Shown here piece by piece: positions 10,960-13,024 of a stretch of DNA of 13,024 nt (its first letter is position 1; each line of letters begins with the position of its first letter). Origin of the DNA: Flavobacterium sp. (GTDB lineage Bacteria > Bacteroidota > Bacteroidia > Flavobacteriales > Flavobacteriaceae); the NCBI GenBank assembly GCA_018062725.1, contig JAGORP010000061.1, forward strand, positions 1-13,024, in the 5' to 3' direction. A program made the position numbers and the translations under genes. Below the pieces are notes generated by a model. That model ran no database searches and was not told the DNA's origin. It was given only the letters and a program-made list of their open reading frames with translations.

Positions 10960-12567
10960 ATGGACATGCAAAAATCTTTTGTTTCTTACTTCTTATTGGT
11001 TGTGGCACTTGCGGTGGTAGGTTGCGCGAAACGCGGAAATATAACGGGTGGATTAAAAGACACTTTGGCTCCGGTTTTGAGAGGCAGCTCGCCCGAAAAT
11101 GGCGCAACGAACTTTAACGGGAAAGAAATCAAGCTCTATTTTAACGAATATGTGAAGCTGAAAAACGTCAGCAAACAACTGATTATTTCGCCTTTGATGA
11201 AGAACAAACCCGATGTGTTGCCGTACAATGCGAGTAAATTCATCACCATCAAACTCAACGATACGCTGCAACCTAACACAACGTATAGTTTGAATTTCGG
11301 ACAAAGTATTGAAGACAACAACGAAGGCAATATTTTAAATCAGTTTAAGTACGTTTTTTCTACAGGAAGTTACATTGATTCGCTGACTTTGGGTGTCAAG
11401 CTGAAAGACGCAATCGATTTAAAAACCGATACTTCGGTTTCGGTGATGTTGTATGAAATCAATGAAAAATTCAATGATTCTACGATTTATAAAGAAGTTC
11501 CACGGTATCTTTCGAATAGTTTAGAAAGTGGAGACGCCATAAAATTAGAAAACATCAAAGAGGGAAAATACCAATTGATTGCGATAAAAGACGGAAACAA
11601 CAATAATAAATTTGACCCTAAAACCGATAAAATTGGTTTTATAAAAGATGCCGTTTCGATTCCGACGGATACGTTGTTTCAATTGGAATTGTTTAAAGAA
11701 GAACTACCATTTAAAGCTTTAAAACCGAGTCAGGCTTCAGGAAACAGAATGGTTTTGGGTTATGAAGGTAATCCGAAAGAGGTGAGAATTGAGGTGAAAA
11801 AAGCGGGTGTTGTGGTTCCGATTAAAGTGACGCAATTGCCCAAAAAAGATTCGTTGCAAATTTGGTTCCCACCGATAAAAAACGATTCACTCGCCGTTTC
11901 GATTGTTAAAAACGGATTTTCAGCCGATTATATGGTGAAAATAAAAGACCAAAAAAAAGATACATTGTCGTTTTCGGGCAGTACTGGAGGCGACTTGGCG
12001 TTTAGAAAAAAATTCGGACTCATTTCGTCGATTCCCTTGACAGCCATTGACGCGTCGAAAATTAAGTTATTTAATAAAGATTCTGTTGCAGTTACTTTTA
12101 CGACTACTTACGACGAATGGAAACAAGAAGTGGTGTTTGATTTTGAAAAACAACCGCTAGAAAAATACAAATTGACCGTTTTCCCAGGCGCGTTGACTGA
12201 TTTTTACGAGAAGAAAAACGACACATTAACCTATACGCTTTCTACTCGAAATACCAGTGATTACGGAAATTTAAGGGTTATATTGGAACGTGTACAACGT
12301 TATCCTGTAATCGTTGAAATTACTGATGAAAAAGGCGTAGTAATGGAACGGGAAGTTGTGGAAAAAGATACCAAAGTGTTTTTTGATTTAATTGAACCTA
12401 AAAAATATACGCTTCGTGTGGTTTATGACGACAATAAAAACGGGGTCTGGGATGCCGGAAATTACATTGAAAAACGCCAATCGGAGGAAGTGATTTATTT
12501 TGCGAAAGAAATTGATGTCCGCGCCAATTGGGATGTGGAACAACCGTTTGATATAGGACCGAAGTAG
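10960..12567 (+). CDS. Ig-like domain lipoprotein (Big_5/SbsA_Ig type)
   Basis: A 535-residue outer-envelope lipoprotein. The signal peptide ends in the lipobox VVGC with Cys22. An Ig-like domain of the Big_5/SbsA_Ig type spans about 35-137 (LAPVLRGSSPENGATNF, EIKLYFNEYVKL, LQPNTTYSLNFG, YVFSTG). Two Asp/Asn-rich loops, DGNNNNKFDPKTDK (211-224) and DDNKNGVWDAGNY (489-501), look like Ca-binding or structural beta-turn motifs, and the region between is beta-rich. Genes of this type are widespread in Bacteroidota and lack a known function; a structural or surface role is presumed. The ATG at 10960 is followed by another at 10966, and either keeps the signal peptide. It converges on the nitrilase-family gene with 32 nt between stop codons. 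Confidence 0.92.
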   Translation: MDMQKSFVSYFLLVVALAVVGCAKRGNITGGLKDTLAPVLRGSSPENGATNFNGKEIKLYFNEYVKLKNVSKQLIISPLMKNKPDVLPYNASKFITIKLNDTLQPNTTYSLNFGQSIEDNNEGNILNQFKYVFSTGSYIDSLTLGVKLKDAIDLKTDTSVSVMLYEINEKFNDSTIYKEVPRYLSNSLESGDAIKLENIKEGKYQLIAIKDGNNNNKFDPKTDKIGFIKDAVSIPTDTLFQLELFKEELPFKALKPSQASGNRMVLGYEGNPKEVRIEVKKAGVVVPIKVTQLPKKDSLQIWFPPIKNDSLAVSIVKNGFSADYMVKIKDQKKDTLSFSGSTGGDLAFRKKFGLISSIPLTAIDASKIKLFNKDSVAVTFTTTYDEWKQEVVFDFEKQPLEKYKLTVFPGALTDFYEKKNDTLTYTLSTRNTSDYGNLRVILERVQRYPVIVEITDEKGVVMEREVVEKDTKVFFDLIEPKKYTLRVVYDDNKNGVWDAGNYIEKRQSEEVIYFAKEIDVRANWDVEQPFDIGPK

Positions 12568-12599
12568 GAAGTTAGAAGGACGAGATACAAAATACGAAG

Positions 12600-13024
12600 T
12601 TATCGGATTTCAAAAGTGTCTTTATCGTCTAAAAATGCTAATTTTTTTCGGGTTTCCAACAGGATTTCTTTATTGAATTCTACTGTAAAAACGCCTTCTG
12701 TTTCGTGCGGTTCTTGAATGTAATTCCCAAAAAAATCAACGGCTTGCGAATGACCAACGTACTCTAAGTTATTCTCGTCGGTTCCTACCCGATTCACACC
12801 AATCACATAACTCATGTTTTCTACAGCGCGTGCTTTGAGTAAAATATCCCAAGCATTCACACGTGGTTTGGGCCAATTAGCAACATAAATTAATACGTCA
12901 TAATCCTCTGCATTTCTAGAAAAAACCGGAAAACGCAAGTCGTAGCATATCAGCGGACAAATTTTGAAATCTTTGTACTCAACTATCAATTTTTCTTTTC
13001 CTGATGTATAAACTTGATCTTCGC
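12600..13024 (-). CDS. Nitrilase-superfamily amidohydrolase (omega-amidase/YafV-like), N-terminus outside window
   Basis: The C-terminal 140 residues of a carbon-nitrogen hydrolase; the frame is open to the right edge, so the N-terminal part with the catalytic Glu and Lys is not visible. The nucleophile region is CPLICYDLRFPVFSRN, with the catalytic Cys codon at 12945-12947. ANWPKPRVNAWDILLKARAVEN, YVIGVNRVGTD and GHSQAVDFFGNYI are typical of the omega-amidase/NIT2-YafV branch, which hydrolyses alpha-ketoglutaramate or alpha-ketosuccinamate. The C-terminus (KLAFLDDKDTFEI) also fits. It is a cytoplasmic enzyme by family. An internal TTG at 12989 is not the true start, since coding sequence continues upstream (EDQVYTSGKEK). 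It is convergent with the Ig-like lipoprotein gene. Confidence 0.93.
   Translation of the reverse strand, partial: EDQVYTSGKEKLIVEYKDFKICPLICYDLRFPVFSRNAEDYDVLIYVANWPKPRVNAWDILLKARAVENMSYVIGVNRVGTDENNLEYVGHSQAVDFFGNYIQEPHETEGVFTVEFNKEILLETRKKLAFLDDKDTFEIR

Overview
The window comes from an AT-rich member of the Bacteroidota, most likely Flavobacterium or a close relative. The evidence is the A-rich spacers with few Shine-Dalgarno sequences, a TPR-bearing HisKA_3 kinase, an alpha2-type glycyl-tRNA synthetase, a Big_5-type Ig-like lipoprotein between ComF and a nitrilase, and noncoding repeats of a kind I recall from flavobacterial genomes. That assignment is inference from gene content; no rRNA or tRNA gene was seen.

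Left half (1-7383), all genes on the minus strand. In transcription order: a LytTR response regulator with Glu at the phosphoacceptor site (6391-7359); a NarL/LuxR-type response regulator (5689-6345); a 46-aa membrane protein (5465-5605); two exported proteins 6 nt apart (4910-5368, 4499-4903); a lipoprotein (3773-4186); a secreted Cys-rich protein translationally coupled to a CPBP intramembrane protease (3132-3632, 2299-3138); a 63-aa membrane protein (1874-2065); a structured 3' region and hairpin; and a TPR sensor histidine kinase cut by the window start (1-1691). The block of exported proteins lies between the kinase and its likely partner regulator.

This block holds the most unusual DNA. 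Three leader elements sit 23-28 nt before the start codons of exported-protein genes. Each is a hairpin whose stem varies, partly with compensating changes, around an identical 18-nt loop. Two of the three also carry an upstream potential pseudoknot with equal loop and spacer lengths and covarying stem pairs. Separately, two identical 27-bp copies of a palindromic box, plus a degenerate third copy, precede three presumptive transcription units. I read this as a co-regulated exported-protein locus, possibly a two-component regulon with structured leader RNAs and possibly linked to peptide processing. That function is a hypothesis.

Right half (7384-13024) is mostly conserved housekeeping content: a short open-frame remnant, an ArsR-type regulator, a strong bidirectional terminator inside a 27-bp inverted repeat, glyS on the minus strand, a divergent ComF-family gene, a structured noncoding repeat, an Ig-like lipoprotein, and a convergent nitrilase-family gene cut by the window end.
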